Assembly: GCF_016786355.1 (NCBI RefSeq)
Contig: NZ_JADWYX010000020.1
Span: 1-43,300 of the forward strand
From: Frankia sp. AgB1.9
Lineage (GTDB): Bacteria > Actinomycetota > Actinomycetes > Frankiales > Frankiaceae
Direction: 5' to 3'
DNA length: 43,300 bases
In this document: positions 32,944 through 41,999 of the stretch, one piece after another
Position numbering within the stretch: position 1 is the stretch's first letter
How the letters are laid out: each line of letters starts with the position of its first letter
The notes under the pieces: model-generated
Told to the model about the DNA's origin: nothing
The model's input: only the letters and a program-made list of their open reading frames with translations
The model's database searches: none
Translations under genes and position numbers: made by a program

Positions 32944-33865
32944 CGAAGGCCCGGCCCACGGACATCCGGGTGACGGAGGCTCGGCCGACGGGGGCTCGGG
33001 TGACGGGAGCCCGGCTGCCGGGGCCCCGCTGGACGGGAGTCTGAGCCGGGCCGCTCGCCCGGACGACGCGATCCCTCCTGACGGGAGCCAGGCCGGCCGA
33101 CGGGGTGCTCGCCGGGCGTCCAACCGGTCGGAGGCCGCCTACCGGCCCGGGATGCACCAGCACCACCATGACGCCCACCGCGACGTCTCCGGTGGCTGGC
33201 TGCGCCCGGCGGTGTTCGGCGTGATGGACGGGCTGGTGAGCAACGTCGCACTGCTGTCCGGGTTCGCCGGCAGCAACGCGTCCCACTCGACGGCGACGCT
33301 GGCCGGCCTCGCCGGGGTGGCGGCCGGGGCGTTCTCGATGGCGACCGGGGAGTACACCTCGGTCCGGTCGCAGAACGAGGCGATGGCCGCGGAGATCGAG
33401 GTCGAGCGGCAGGCGCTGACGCAGTTCCCGTTCGACGAGCGGGCCGAGCTGGCCGCGACCTACGCCCGCAAGGGCGTCGACCCGGCGCTGGCCGAGGCCG
33501 TCGCTGGCCAGCTGCACGACAACCCCGAGGTCGCGCTGGCGGTGCACAGCCAGGAGGAGCTCGGGGTGACCCCGGGCCGGCTGCCGAGCGCGGTGCTGGC
33601 GGCCTTCTCGTCGTTCACGGCGTTCGCGCTCGGTGCGCTGGTACCGGTGCTGCCCTACCTGGTCGCGCACTGGGTCCTGGGCGGCTACACGTTCCTCGCG
33701 AGCGCGGTGCTGGCCGCCTGCGCGCTGTTCGGGGTCGGGGTGGCCGTCAGCCGGTTCACCGGGCGCTCACCATGGCTGTCAGGGGGCCGCCAGCTCGTGC
33801 TCGGCGCACTGGCCGCCGCCGCCACCTACCTGGTCGGTGCCCTCGTCGGCGGCGTGGTCAACTGA
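32936..33865 (+). CDS. VIT1/CCC1-family iron/manganese transporter
   Basis: 309-residue membrane protein of the vacuolar iron transporter family, which moves Fe2+ or Mn2+ across the membrane, usually outwards. A disordered N-terminus (to about 75) holds five Gly/Asp/Ser pentapeptide repeats and a His cluster (HQHHHDAH). Five membrane segments follow, the first pair around GVMDGLVSNVALLSG and AAGAFSMATGEYTSV, the last three between about 217 and 308. The charged domain between segments 2 and 3 (about 145-200) is rich in Glu, as in the metal-binding domain of the family. ATG lies inside the lgt end. Iron-box-like half-sites lie just downstream. Confidence 0.88.
   Translation: MADEGPAHGHPGDGGSADGGSGDGSPAAGAPLDGSLSRAARPDDAIPPDGSQAGRRGARRASNRSEAAYRPGMHQHHHDAHRDVSGGWLRPAVFGVMDGLVSNVALLSGFAGSNASHSTATLAGLAGVAAGAFSMATGEYTSVRSQNEAMAAEIEVERQALTQFPFDERAELAATYARKGVDPALAEAVAGQLHDNPEVALAVHSQEELGVTPGRLPSAVLAAFSSFTAFALGALVPVLPYLVAHWVLGGYTFLASAVLAACALFGVGVAVSRFTGRSPWLSGGRQLVLGALAAAATYLVGALVGGVVN
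32968..33042 (+). repeat. Five diverged 15-bp repeats at the lgt/VIT junction
   Basis: Units GGGTGACGGAGGCTC, GGCCGACGGGGGCTC, GGGTGACGGGAGCCC and two weaker ones follow in exact 15-bp register, 25 nt after the lgt stop. They encode GDGGS-type pentapeptides. Confidence 0.75.
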
Positions 33866-33914
33866 CCGGAGGCGCCGGCGCCGCGATGGGCCGAACTCCG
33901 AGGTGAGAACAGCT

Positions 33915-33960
33915 CTAACCTCGGCGGACAAGAAGGTTAGCAAAGGTAAGGCTCGCCCGC
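33915..33960. promoter_or_regulatory. Iron-box-like half-sites (DtxR/IdeR type)
   Basis: CTAACCT (33915-33921) and AGGTTAG (33934-33940) are exact complements and match the two halves of the actinobacterial iron box; a further AGGTAAGGCT (33944-33953) matches its left half. No single full 19-bp box is present (11 of 19 at best by eye). It lies between the VIT gene and gltB. Confidence 0.4.
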
Positions 33961-33962
33961 TT

Positions 33963-34000
33963 GGAACACAACCGTCACATTCATGTGACCTGCCGGACAC
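33963..34000 (+). promoter_or_regulatory. GlnR-like array upstream of gltB
   Basis: GGAAC, GTCAC, GTGAC and GACAC occur with exactly 6 nt between each, giving the 11-bp phasing of GlnR sites (GTnAC and GaAAC alternating). The two middle boxes also form the palindrome GTCACATTCATGTGAC. About 275 nt before gltB, a nitrogen-assimilation gene and a plausible GlnR target. Confidence 0.55.
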
Positions 34001-34028
34001 TGACGATCTCAGCGAATCGGGCGGCGAC

Positions 34029-34154
34029 ATGGCACACTCGGTGGAGCGCAAGACGCGGCTGGCTCACCGCGCCCTGTCCCAGCTGTCTCGGCTCTGGCCG
34101 CGCGGACCCGGACGCCCGGCACCCGGGCTCCCGAAACGCCCGAGCGCCGGCTAA
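34029..34154 (+). CDS. 41-codon ORF in the gltB leader
   Basis: Starts [19 protein letters not shown] and ends in a Pro/Gly/Arg-rich tail; strongly basic, no membrane segment. It lies 29 nt after the GlnR-like array and 122 nt before gltB, so it would be in the gltB leader transcript. Ribosome site is weak. Not recognised; it may be an upstream regulatory ORF or chance. Confidence 0.3.
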   Translation: MAHSVERKTRLAHRALSQLSRLWPRGPGRPAPGLPKRPSAG

Positions 34155-34276
34155 CCGGGGCGTCCTGGGGTCACGGCTCCGGTGCGCGGCGCCGGTGCCG
34201 CCTGGTCGTCGTCGATGCGCTCCCGGACAGCGTCGTCCGCACCCTTCAGGCACTGAAGACGGACAGGACACGCCGG

Positions 34277-37200
34277 ATGCCGACTAAGCAAGGTCTCTAC
34301 GACCCCTCGTACGAGCACGACGCCTGTGGTGTCGGCTTCGTTGTCGACGTGCACGGCCGCCGCAGCCACGAACTGGTCGACCAGGGCCTGACAGTACTGC
34401 GCAACCTTGACCATCGTGGCGCCTCCGGCAGCGACCCGGACACGGGTGACGGCGCGGGCATTCTCGTCCAGGTCCCGGACGTGTTCCTGCGTGACGTGGC
34501 GGGTTTCCCGCTTCCCGCGGCCGGCCGGTACGCCGTCGGCATCGGCTTCCTCCCCCAGGTGGCGGGCGACCGCGACGAGGCCGTCCGCACCATCGGCCGG
34601 CTGGCCCGCCAGGAGCGCCTGCGGGTTCTCGGCTGGCGTGAGCTGCCCGTCGTCAGCCACATCGTCGGGCACGCGGCCCGCGAGGTCGAGCCCCGGATGC
34701 GTCAGCTGTTCGTGACGCTGCCGGGCACCGCCGTCAGTGCGGCGGTCGGCGCGCCCATCGACGACGACGCCCCGTTCGACCAGCTCGAGCTGGAGCGCCG
34801 GGCGTTCTGCCTGCGCAAGCGGATTCAGCGCGAGACGGGCGTCTATTTCCCGTCGTTGTCGGCGCGCACCATCGTCTACAAGGGAATGCTGACAACGCAC
34901 CAGCTGTCCGCCTATTTCCCGGACCTGGACGACCCACGGTTCGCGAGCGCTATCGCTCTCGTGCACAGCCGCTTCTCGACGAACACCTTCCCGAGCTGGC
35001 CGCTGGCGCATCCCTATCGCCTGATCGCGCACAACGGTGAGATCAACACCGTCCGCGGCAACCGGAACTGGATGCGCGCCCGCGAGGCGCTGCTGGAAAG
35101 CGATCTGATTCCCGGCGATCTGGCCCGGCTTTTCCCGATCTGCGCCGACGGCGCCAGCGACTCGGCCAGCTTCGACGAGGTGCTGGAGCTCCTGCACCTG
35201 GGCGGCCGCAGCCTGCCGCACGCCGTCCTGATGATGATCCCGGAGGCGTGGGAGAACCACGCCGAGATGGACCCGAAGCGCCGCGCCTTCTACCAGTTCC
35301 ACGCGACCCTGATGGAGCCCTGGGACGGTCCGGCGTCGATCGCCTTCACCGACGGCACGATGATCGGCGCGGTCCTCGACCGCAACGGCCTGCGCCCGTC
35401 GCGGTACTGGGTCACCGACGACGGTCTGGTCGTCATGGCCTCCGAGGTCGGCGTCCTGGACATCCCGCCGCACCGGGTCATCCAGAAGGGCCGGCTGCAG
35501 CCGGGCCGGATGTTCCTGATCGACACGGCCAAGGGCCGGATCGTCAGCGACGACGAGATCAAGTCTGAGCTGGCCTCCGCCGCGCCGTACGACGAGTGGC
35601 TGCACGCGGGCGTCATCGCGCTGAGCGACCTGCCGGAGCGCGAGCGCGTCGTCTACAGCCACGAGTCGGTCACCCGCCGTCAGCAGGTCTTCGGCTACAC
35701 CGAGGAGGAGCTGCGGGTCATTGTCGCGCCGATGGCGCGGTCGGGCGCGGAGCCGATCGGCTCGATGGGCACCGACACCCCGGTCGCGGTGCTCTCCGAG
35801 CGGCCCCGGCTGCTGTTCGACTACTTCCAGCAGCTGTTCGCGCAGGTCACCAACCCGCCGCTGGACGCCATCCGCGAGGAGCTGGTCACCAGCCTGGGCC
35901 ACTACCTCGGCCCGGAGGGCAACCTGCTCGACGCCGGCGCGGCGACGTGTCGCGTCGTGGAGATCCCCTACCCGGTGATCAGCAACACCGAGCTGGCGAA
36001 GATCATCGGCATCAACGACGACGGTGACATGCCCGGCTTCGCGGCCGTCACCGTCCGTGGCCTCTACGAGGTCGCCGGCGGAGGTACGGCGCTGGTGGCC
36101 CGGATCGAGGAGATCTGCGCTGGCGTCAGCGCGGCCATCGCCGACGGCGCCCGGATCGTCGTGCTGTCCGACCGGGACTCCGACGCGCGGCTCGCGCCGA
36201 TCCCGTCGCTGCTGCTCACCGCGGCGGTGCACCACCACCTGATCCGGGAGAAGACCCGGACCAAGGTCGGCCTGATCGTCGAGAGCGGCGACGCCCGCGA
36301 GGTGCACCACGTCGCGCTGCTGAACGGCTTCGGCGCCGCCGCGGTCAACCCGTACCTGGCGTTCGAGTCGGTCGAGGACCTGATCCGCCGCGGCGAGATC
36401 ACGGGCGTCACCCCGGAGCAGGCCGAGAAGAACATCGTCAAGGCGTTCGGCAAGGGCGTCCTGAAGGTGATGTCCAAGATGGGCATCTCCACCATCGCCA
36501 GCTACACCGGCGCCCAGGTGTTCGAGGCGATCGGCCTGCGCTCCGACGTGATCGAGCGGTACTTCACCGGCACCGCGTCCCGGATCGACGGCGTCGGCAT
36601 CGACGTGCTCGCCGCCGAGGTCGCCGTCCGCCACGCCAGGGCCCATCCGCGGGTGGCCTCCGAGCTCGCGCACCGGGCGCTGGAGACCGGCGGCGAGTAC
36701 CAGTGGCGCCGCGACGGCGAGGTGCACCTGTTCAACCCGGAGACGGTCTTCCTCCTGCAGCACGCGACCCGGACCCGCCAGTACGAGGTCTTCAAGGAGT
36801 ACACGGCCAAGGTCGACGACCTCTCGAAGCGCAACGCGACCCTGCGGGGCCTGTTCGAGCTGCGCCCCGGCCTGCGCCGGCCGATCCCGATCGAGCAGGT
36901 GGAGCCGGTCTCCGAGATCGTCAAGCGGTTCGCCACCGGCGCGATGTCCTACGGCTCGATCAGCGCGGAGGCGCACGAGACCCTGGCGATCGCGATGAAC
37001 CGGCTCGGCGGCAAGTCGAACACCGGCGAGGGCGGCGAGGACGCGGAGCGCTTCGTGCCCGACGCCAACGGGGACCTGCGTCGTTCCGCGGTCAAGCAGG
37101 TGGCGTCCGGCCGGTTCGGCGTGACCAGCGAGTACCTCGTGAACGCCGACGACCTGCAGATCAAGATGGCGCAGGGCGCGAAGCCGGGGGAGGGCGGCCA

Positions 37201-38836
37201 GCTGCCCGCCCACAAGGTCTACCCGTGGATCGCGCGGACCCGGCACTCGACGCCGGGCGTCGGCCTGATCTCGCCGCCGCCGCACCACGACATCTACTCG
37301 ATCGAGGACCTCGCCCAGCTCATCCACGACCTGAAGAACGCCAACCCGGCGGCGCGGGTGCACGTCAAGCTCGTCGCCGAGGTCGGCGTCGGCACGGTCG
37401 CGGCCGGCGTGTCCAAGGCGCACGCCGACGTGGTGCTGATCTCCGGCCATGACGGCGGCACGGGGGCGTCGCCGCTGACGTCGCTCAAGCACGCCGGCGC
37501 TCCCTGGGAGCTGGGCCTGGCCGAGACGCAGCAGACGCTGCTGCTCAACGGCCTGCGCGACCGGATCGTGGTGCAGGTCGACGGCCAGATCAAGACCGGC
37601 CGTGACGTCGTCATCGGCGCGCTGCTCGGCGCCGAGGAGTTCGGCTTCGCGACGGCGCCGCTGGTGGTCGCCGGCTGCGTGATGATGCGGGTCTGCCACC
37701 TCGACACCTGCCCGGTCGGTGTCGCCACCCAGAACCCGGAGCTGCGTGCGCGTTTCACCGGCAAGCCGGAGTTCGTCGAGAACTTCTTCACCTTCATCGC
37801 GGAGGAGGTCCGGGAGTACCTGGCGCAGCTGGGCTTCCGGACGCTGAAGGAGGCCGTCGGCCGGGTCGACATCCTGGACGCGACCTTCGCCGTCGAGCAC
37901 TGGAAGGCCGCCGGGCTGGACATCAGCCCGCTGCTGCACACCCCGGAGACGCCGTTCGGTGGCTCGCTGTCCAACGCCGCGAGCCAGGACCACGGCCTCG
38001 ACAAGGCGCTGGACAACTCGCTGATCCAGCTGTGCGAGGGCGCCCTGGAGGACGGGCGCCCGGTGTGGCTGGAGATGCCGATCCGCAACGTCAACCGCAC
38101 CGTCGGCACGATGCTCGGCTACGAGGTCACCCGCCGCTACGGCGCCGTCGGTCTGCCCGACGACACGATCTCGCTGCGGTTCACCGGCTCCGCCGGTCAG
38201 AGCTTCGGCGCGTTCGTCCCGCGCGGCATCACCCTCACCCTTGAGGGCGACGTCAACGACTACACCGGCAAGGGCCTGTCCGGCGGGCGGATCATCGTCT
38301 TCCCGCCGAAGGAGGCGCCGCTGCGCGCCGAGGAGAACACGATCGCCGGCAACGTGCTGCTCTACGGCGCGACCGCGGGCGAGGCGTACTTCCGGGGTGC
38401 CGTCGGCGAGCGCTTCTGCGTCCGCAACTCGGGCGCGACCGCGATCGTCGAGGGCGTCGGCGACCACGGCTGCGAGTACATGACCGGCGGCACCGTCGTC
38501 GTGCTCGGCCAGATCGGGCGCAACTTCGCCGCCGGCATGAGCGGCGGCGTCGCCTACCTGTACGACCCGGTCGTGGAGCGGATCAACGGCGAGATGGTCG
38601 ACATCGAGCCACTCGACGCCGAGGACCGGGCGCAGCTCGTCTCCCTGCTGACCCGCCACCGGCGCGAGACCGGCTCCACGGTCGCCGCCGGGCTGCTCGC
38701 GAGCTGGGAGGACGAGCAGGCCAAGTTCGTCAAGGTCATGCCCCGCGACTACAAGCGGGTACTGACCGTGATCGCGCAGGCCAAGGAGCAGGGCGTCCCC
38801 GCCGACGAACTGATCATGGCAGCAGCCCGAGCCTGA
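34277..38836 (+). CDS. gltB: Glutamate synthase, large subunit
   Basis: Converts 2-oxoglutarate and glutamine to two glutamates, with electrons from GltD. The 1519-residue chain begins with a short propeptide ending before the catalytic Cys17 (DACGVGF), then the glutaminase domain ([19 protein letters not shown]), a central domain, the FMN/synthase domain ([27 protein letters not shown]) with the 3Fe-4S cysteines C1134, C1140 and C1145, and the C-terminal Gly-rich beta-helix (GGTVVVLG). Length is normal. ATG with AGGA about 10 nt upstream. gltD follows after 27 nt. Nitrogen control through the GlnR-like array is likely. Confidence 0.98.
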   Translation: MPTKQGLYDPSYEHDACGVGFVVDVHGRRSHELVDQGLTVLRNLDHRGASGSDPDTGDGAGILVQVPDVFLRDVAGFPLPAAGRYAVGIGFLPQVAGDRDEAVRTIGRLARQERLRVLGWRELPVVSHIVGHAAREVEPRMRQLFVTLPGTAVSAAVGAPIDDDAPFDQLELERRAFCLRKRIQRETGVYFPSLSARTIVYKGMLTTHQLSAYFPDLDDPRFASAIALVHSRFSTNTFPSWPLAHPYRLIAHNGEINTVRGNRNWMRAREALLESDLIPGDLARLFPICADGASDSASFDEVLELLHLGGRSLPHAVLMMIPEAWENHAEMDPKRRAFYQFHATLMEPWDGPASIAFTDGTMIGAVLDRNGLRPSRYWVTDDGLVVMASEVGVLDIPPHRVIQKGRLQPGRMFLIDTAKGRIVSDDEIKSELASAAPYDEWLHAGVIALSDLPERERVVYSHESVTRRQQVFGYTEEELRVIVAPMARSGAEPIGSMGTDTPVAVLSERPRLLFDYFQQLFAQVTNPPLDAIREELVTSLGHYLGPEGNLLDAGAATCRVVEIPYPVISNTELAKIIGINDDGDMPGFAAVTVRGLYEVAGGGTALVARIEEICAGVSAAIADGARIVVLSDRDSDARLAPIPSLLLTAAVHHHLIREKTRTKVGLIVESGDAREVHHVALLNGFGAAAVNPYLAFESVEDLIRRGEITGVTPEQAEKNIVKAFGKGVLKVMSKMGISTIASYTGAQVFEAIGLRSDVIERYFTGTASRIDGVGIDVLAAEVAVRHARAHPRVASELAHRALETGGEYQWRRDGEVHLFNPETVFLLQHATRTRQYEVFKEYTAKVDDLSKRNATLRGLFELRPGLRRPIPIEQVEPVSEIVKRFATGAMSYGSISAEAHETLAIAMNRLGGKSNTGEGGEDAERFVPDANGDLRRSAVKQVASGRFGVTSEYLVNADDLQIKMAQGAKPGEGGQLPAHKVYPWIARTRHSTPGVGLISPPPHHDIYSIEDLAQLIHDLKNANPAARVHVKLVAEVGVGTVAAGVSKAHADVVLISGHDGGTGASPLTSLKHAGAPWELGLAETQQTLLLNGLRDRIVVQVDGQIKTGRDVVIGALLGAEEFGFATAPLVVAGCVMMRVCHLDTCPVGVATQNPELRARFTGKPEFVENFFTFIAEEVREYLAQLGFRTLKEAVGRVDILDATFAVEHWKAAGLDISPLLHTPETPFGGSLSNAASQDHGLDKALDNSLIQLCEGALEDGRPVWLEMPIRNVNRTVGTMLGYEVTRRYGAVGLPDDTISLRFTGSAGQSFGAFVPRGITLTLEGDVNDYTGKGLSGGRIIVFPPKEAPLRAEENTIAGNVLLYGATAGEAYFRGAVGERFCVRNSGATAIVEGVGDHGCEYMTGGTVVVLGQIGRNFAAGMSGGVAYLYDPVVERINGEMVDIEPLDAEDRAQLVSLLTRHRRETGSTVAAGLLASWEDEQAKFVKVMPRDYKRVLTVIAQAKEQGVPADELIMAAARA

Positions 38837-38863
38837 CCCAGCCGTCTAGAGACAAGGACCTCA

Positions 38864-40306
38864 ATGGCTGACCCGACTGGGTTTCTCCGGCACCACCGGG
38901 AGCTACCGGCGCGCCGGCCCGTGGATGTGCGGATCCAGGACTGGCGGGAGGTCTACCAGGACTTCCCGGCGCCTTCGCTGTCCGCGCAGGCCTCCCGTTG
39001 CATGGACTGCGGGATCCCGTTCTGCCACAACGGCTGTCCGCTGGGCAACCTGATCCCGGAGTGGAACGACCTCGCCCGCCGGGACGAGTGGCAGGAGGCC
39101 ATCGACCGGCTGCACGCGACGAACAACTTCCCGGAGTTCACCGGGCGGTTGTGCCCGGCGCCGTGCGAGACCGCCTGCGTGCTCGGCATCTCCGACGACC
39201 CGGTGACCATCAAGCAGATCGAGGTCTCGATCATCGACCGGGCGCTGGCCGAGGGCCGGGTCGTCCCGGTGCCGCCGTCGGTGCGGACCGGCCGGAAGGT
39301 CGCCGTCGTCGGCTCCGGCCCCGCCGGGCTCGCCGCCGCGCAGCAGCTCACCCGCGCCGGCCACGACGTGACCGTCTTCGAGCGGGCCGACCGGATCGGC
39401 GGCCTGCTGCGCTACGGCATCCCCGAGTTCAAGATGGAGAAGGCCGTCCTCGACCGGCGCCTGGAGCAGATGGCGGCCGAGGGGACCACGTTCGTCACCT
39501 CCTGCGACGTCGGCGTCGACCTCTCCGTCGAGGAGCTGCGCGCCACGTTCGACGCGGTCGTGCTGGCCGGTGGCTCCACGATCGGTCGGGACCTGCCGGT
39601 GCCGGGCCGGGAGCTCAACGGTGTCCACTTCGCGATGGAGTTCCTGCCGCTGGCCAACCGGGTGCAGGAGGGCGACCTCACCGAGCCGGAGATCAGCGCC
39701 AAGGGCAAGCGCGTCGTCGTCATCGGCGGCGGCGACACCGGGGCCGACTGCCTCGGCACCTCGCATCGCCAGGGCGCCGTCTCCGTGCACCAGCTGGAGA
39801 TCATGCCGCGCCCGCCGGAGAAGCGGCCAGCGGCGAGCCCGTGGCCGACCTACCCGATGCTCTACCGGGTGACCTCGGCGCACGAGGAGGGCGGCGAGCG
39901 GGTCTACGCCGTCTCCACCGAGTCCTTCCTCGGCGACGAGGAGGGCCGGCTGCGCGCGCTGCGCCTGTACGAGGTCCAGTCGGTCGACGGGAAGTTCCAG
40001 AAGGTCGAGGGCAGCGAGACGGAGCTGCCCTGCGAGCTGGCACTGCTGGCGATGGGCTTCGTCGGCCCGCAGCGCGAGGGCCTGGTCGAGGGCCTCGGCG
40101 TCGAGCTGGACGCCAGGGGCAACGTGGCCCGCGACGCAGGGTGGCAGTCGTCCGTCCCCGGTGTCTTCGTCGCCGGCGACATGGGCCGCGGCCAGTCGCT
40201 GATCGTCTGGGCGATCGCCGAGGGCCGCTCGGCCGCCGCAGCGGTCGACCGCTACCTCAGCGGCGCGACCGACCTCCCGGAGCCGATCACTCCCACTCGC
40301 CGATAA
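38864..40306 (+). CDS. gltD: Glutamate synthase, small subunit
   Basis: Takes electrons from NADPH through FAD and two 4Fe-4S clusters to GltB. The 480-residue protein has the N-terminal cluster cysteines (SRCMDCGIPFCHNGCPLGN and CPAPCETACVLG), an FAD-binding VVGSGPAGLAAAQQL, the second dinucleotide fold VIGGGDTGADCLG, and the C-terminal FVAGDMGRGQSLIVWAIAEGR. ATG with AAGGA 6 nt upstream. A strong terminator lies right after the stop, closing the gltBD unit. Confidence 0.97.
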   Translation: MADPTGFLRHHRELPARRPVDVRIQDWREVYQDFPAPSLSAQASRCMDCGIPFCHNGCPLGNLIPEWNDLARRDEWQEAIDRLHATNNFPEFTGRLCPAPCETACVLGISDDPVTIKQIEVSIIDRALAEGRVVPVPPSVRTGRKVAVVGSGPAGLAAAQQLTRAGHDVTVFERADRIGGLLRYGIPEFKMEKAVLDRRLEQMAAEGTTFVTSCDVGVDLSVEELRATFDAVVLAGGSTIGRDLPVPGRELNGVHFAMEFLPLANRVQEGDLTEPEISAKGKRVVVIGGGDTGADCLGTSHRQGAVSVHQLEIMPRPPEKRPAASPWPTYPMLYRVTSAHEEGGERVYAVSTESFLGDEEGRLRALRLYEVQSVDGKFQKVEGSETELPCELALLAMGFVGPQREGLVEGLGVELDARGNVARDAGWQSSVPGVFVAGDMGRGQSLIVWAIAEGRSAAAAVDRYLSGATDLPEPITPTRR

Positions 40307-40315
40307 AACGAGCCC

Positions 40316-40364
40316 ACCGGTGGCCGGTATGCGTGTCCTCCGACACGGCATACCGGCCACTGGT
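40316..40364 (+). terminator. Terminator after gltBD
   Basis: GTGGCCGGTATGC (40320-40332) and GCATACCGGCCAC (40348-40360) pair perfectly, with an inner GTGTC/GACAC stem and outer extension with one wobble. CTTTTA follows the stem. Confidence 0.8.
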
Positions 40365-40748
40365 CTTTTACGGAGCGCGCTATGCGGATCTGAGAATGGG
40401 ATTTTCAGACTGGCGTGCATCGTCGGCAGGCCGCGTGGGTGACCTGTGTGGACCTCGGCCCGACGCCGGCCGGGGGCATTGATCTCGGGTCCACGTCAGT
40501 TCCGGGTGGACGTATGACGACGCTGACCGATAGGCTGCGCGGGCCGCGGCAGGCAGTCGACCATGCCGGCGGACGCCGTTGGTGCGGACCTGGGCCGTGC
40601 CCCTGGGCGGGACCGCCAGATGCCTGAGACGAGTTGGGTTAGCCGTCTCCTTTAGGCGCACGAGTCTGGGCGATTCCGGCCGTTGTTCCCGCGAAGTCAG
40701 GTCATATTTCTTACAGGTCATCCAGCTATGTGGGGGATTGGTGCGCGG
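40365..40748 (+). other. Gap between gltD and the adenylate kinase gene
   Basis: No convincing gene. GTGGAC occurs at 40448 and 40506 and inverted (GTCCAC) at 40489, making two inverted pairs. A 70-codon frame at 40415-40627 is Pro/Gly/Arg-rich without a good ribosome site and is probably not coding. Confidence 0.4.
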
Positions 40749-40754
40749 TAGCGT
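40749..40754 (+). promoter_or_regulatory. -10 element for the leaderless adenylate kinase gene
   Basis: TAGCGT ends 7 nt before the GTG at 40762; no ribosome site lies between. Confidence 0.5.
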
Positions 40755-40761
40755 CCATTCG

Positions 40762-41520
40762 GTGAGAGTCGTGCTGCTCGGACCTCCGGGCTCTGGAAAA
40801 GGCACGCAGGCCGCACGGATCAGCTCCCGCCACGGCATCCCGGCGATCTCCACGGGCCGGCTGCTCGACGCGGAGATCGCCGCTGGTTCACCGCTCGGCC
40901 GTCGCGCCGAGGAGTTCGTCCGCTCAGGCGAACTGGTCCCCGACGAGCTCGTGCTCGACCTGGTCGCGGACCGCCTGTTCGGCTCGTCCGCCGCTGCCGT
41001 GCTCGACCACGAGCCCGTGGCGGCCCTCGCCGCCAGCACCCCGGTCGCCGCGGCCGTGCCGCTGTCCGCCCTGGCCGGGCCGGGCGCGTACGCCCCGGTG
41101 CCGGTCGCCGCGGACGTGTGCCGCGGCTTCCTGCTCGACGGGTTCCCACGGACGGTCGCCCAGGCCGAGGCGTTCGACGCCCGGTTCGGGGACGCCCTGG
41201 AGGCATACCGCGAGACGACGGAGGAGCTTCGGCTGCCCCCGGCCGACTGCGCCGGCAAGGCCCGCGCCGTGGACGTCGTCCTCGACCTCGACGTCGACGA
41301 GTCGACCGTGCTGCGCCGGATCAGCCACCGCTCCAGCACGGAGGACCGCCTCGACGACAACGAGGAGACGGCCAAGCGCCGCCTCAAGGTCTTCGCCGAA
41401 CGAACCGCCCCGCTGCGCGCCTACTACGCCCGCGCCGGCGTCCTGCGCACCATCGACGGCTCAGGCACCCCCGACGACGTGGCCGCCCGCATCGAGGCAG
41501 TCCTCACCTCCCTGACCTGA
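40762..41520 (+). CDS. Divergent adenylate kinase-like nucleotide kinase
   Basis: P-loop kinase of the adenylate kinase family, which moves phosphate between ATP and AMP. It has the P-loop GPPGSGKGTQA, ISTGRLL where most have STGDL/M, GELVPDELVLDLV, GFLLDGFPRTVAQAEAF and TAPLRAYY. The lid is short (HRSSTEDRLDDNEET), as in lidless or small forms. Two insertions, about 40 residues before CRGFLLDGFP and about 20 after DARFGDA, raise the length to 252 from a usual 190-220. The standard gene normally lies in the ribosomal protein cluster, so this is probably a paralogue. Start chosen at GTG 40762, where VRVVLLGPPG begins. Confidence 0.85.
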   Translation: MRVVLLGPPGSGKGTQAARISSRHGIPAISTGRLLDAEIAAGSPLGRRAEEFVRSGELVPDELVLDLVADRLFGSSAAAVLDHEPVAALAASTPVAAAVPLSALAGPGAYAPVPVAADVCRGFLLDGFPRTVAQAEAFDARFGDALEAYRETTEELRLPPADCAGKARAVDVVLDLDVDESTVLRRISHRSSTEDRLDDNEETAKRRLKVFAERTAPLRAYYARAGVLRTIDGSGTPDDVAARIEAVLTSLT

Positions 41521-41528
41521 CGAACCGG

Positions 41529-41555
41529 GGTCAGGCTGTCCCGGGCAGCCTGACC
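41529..41555 (+). terminator. Hairpin after the adenylate kinase gene
   Basis: GGTCAGGCTG and CAGCCTGACC form a perfect 10-bp stem with a 7-nt loop, 8 nt after the stop. No T-tract follows. Confidence 0.6.
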
Positions 41556-41576
41556 GGTGGGCGGGCCCGGGTGGCC

Positions 41577-41652
41577 TTGATCGCTGTTTTGGCCCTGGGT
41601 GGTCGTGGCGCGGGCGTTTCCACGACCACCTCAGGGCTCAAACGGCGATCAT
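41577..41652. repeat. Dispersed palindromic repeat, copy C (76 bp)
   Basis: Left arm TTGATCGCTGTTTTGGCCCT is identical to copy A; right arm is AGGGCTCAAACGGCGATCAT. The inner stem GGTGGTCGTGG/CCACGACCACC is perfect over 11 bp although the middle differs in sequence from copies A and B. It lies between the adenylate kinase and P450 genes. Confidence 0.88.
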
Positions 41653-41864
41653 GACGGCGGAGCGGGCGGTGGATCTTCGCATTCGGCGGCGCCCACGGAT
41701 CTTCGCTCCGCGCGGTGCGGTGGATCTGCGTGGCGGCTGGGTTCGCCGCGATGCGAGCTGCGGCAGGCGCGGGCCGGGAGCCGGGCGGTGGGTGGTCTCG
41801 TCGCCCGGGTCGGTGGCCTTCTGGGGGGCTCGCGAGGGGCTTGGCCTTGCTCTGGGATCGCAGA

Positions 41865-41880
41865 TTGGATACTTTATGCT
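41865..41880 (+). promoter_or_regulatory. AT-rich promoter patch before the P450 gene
   Basis: TTGGATACTTTATGCT contains TATGCT (41875-41880), a good -10, about 120 nt before the P450 ATG. It is the most AT-rich stretch in the 347-bp gap after copy C. A matching -35 at usual spacing is not clear. GTGGATCT occurs at 41670 and 41723 further upstream. Confidence 0.4.
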
Positions 41881-41999
41881 CATTGGGGCCGAGTTCGGGC
41901 CCTGGCGCGACACCGCGGCCGCGGTGCGCGGTCTCCTTCTCCGCCGGGCTTGCGTCGTGTCGTAGAGCCGCGTGGCCCGGTATCTGTTCGGGAGCGCGG

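Noticed and set aside
34151..38659. A 1502-codon open frame antisense to gltB
   Set aside because: It mirrors gltB codon structure in high-GC DNA; gltB has full family motifs, and the antisense product shows only repetitive Asp/Arg/Val-rich sequence.
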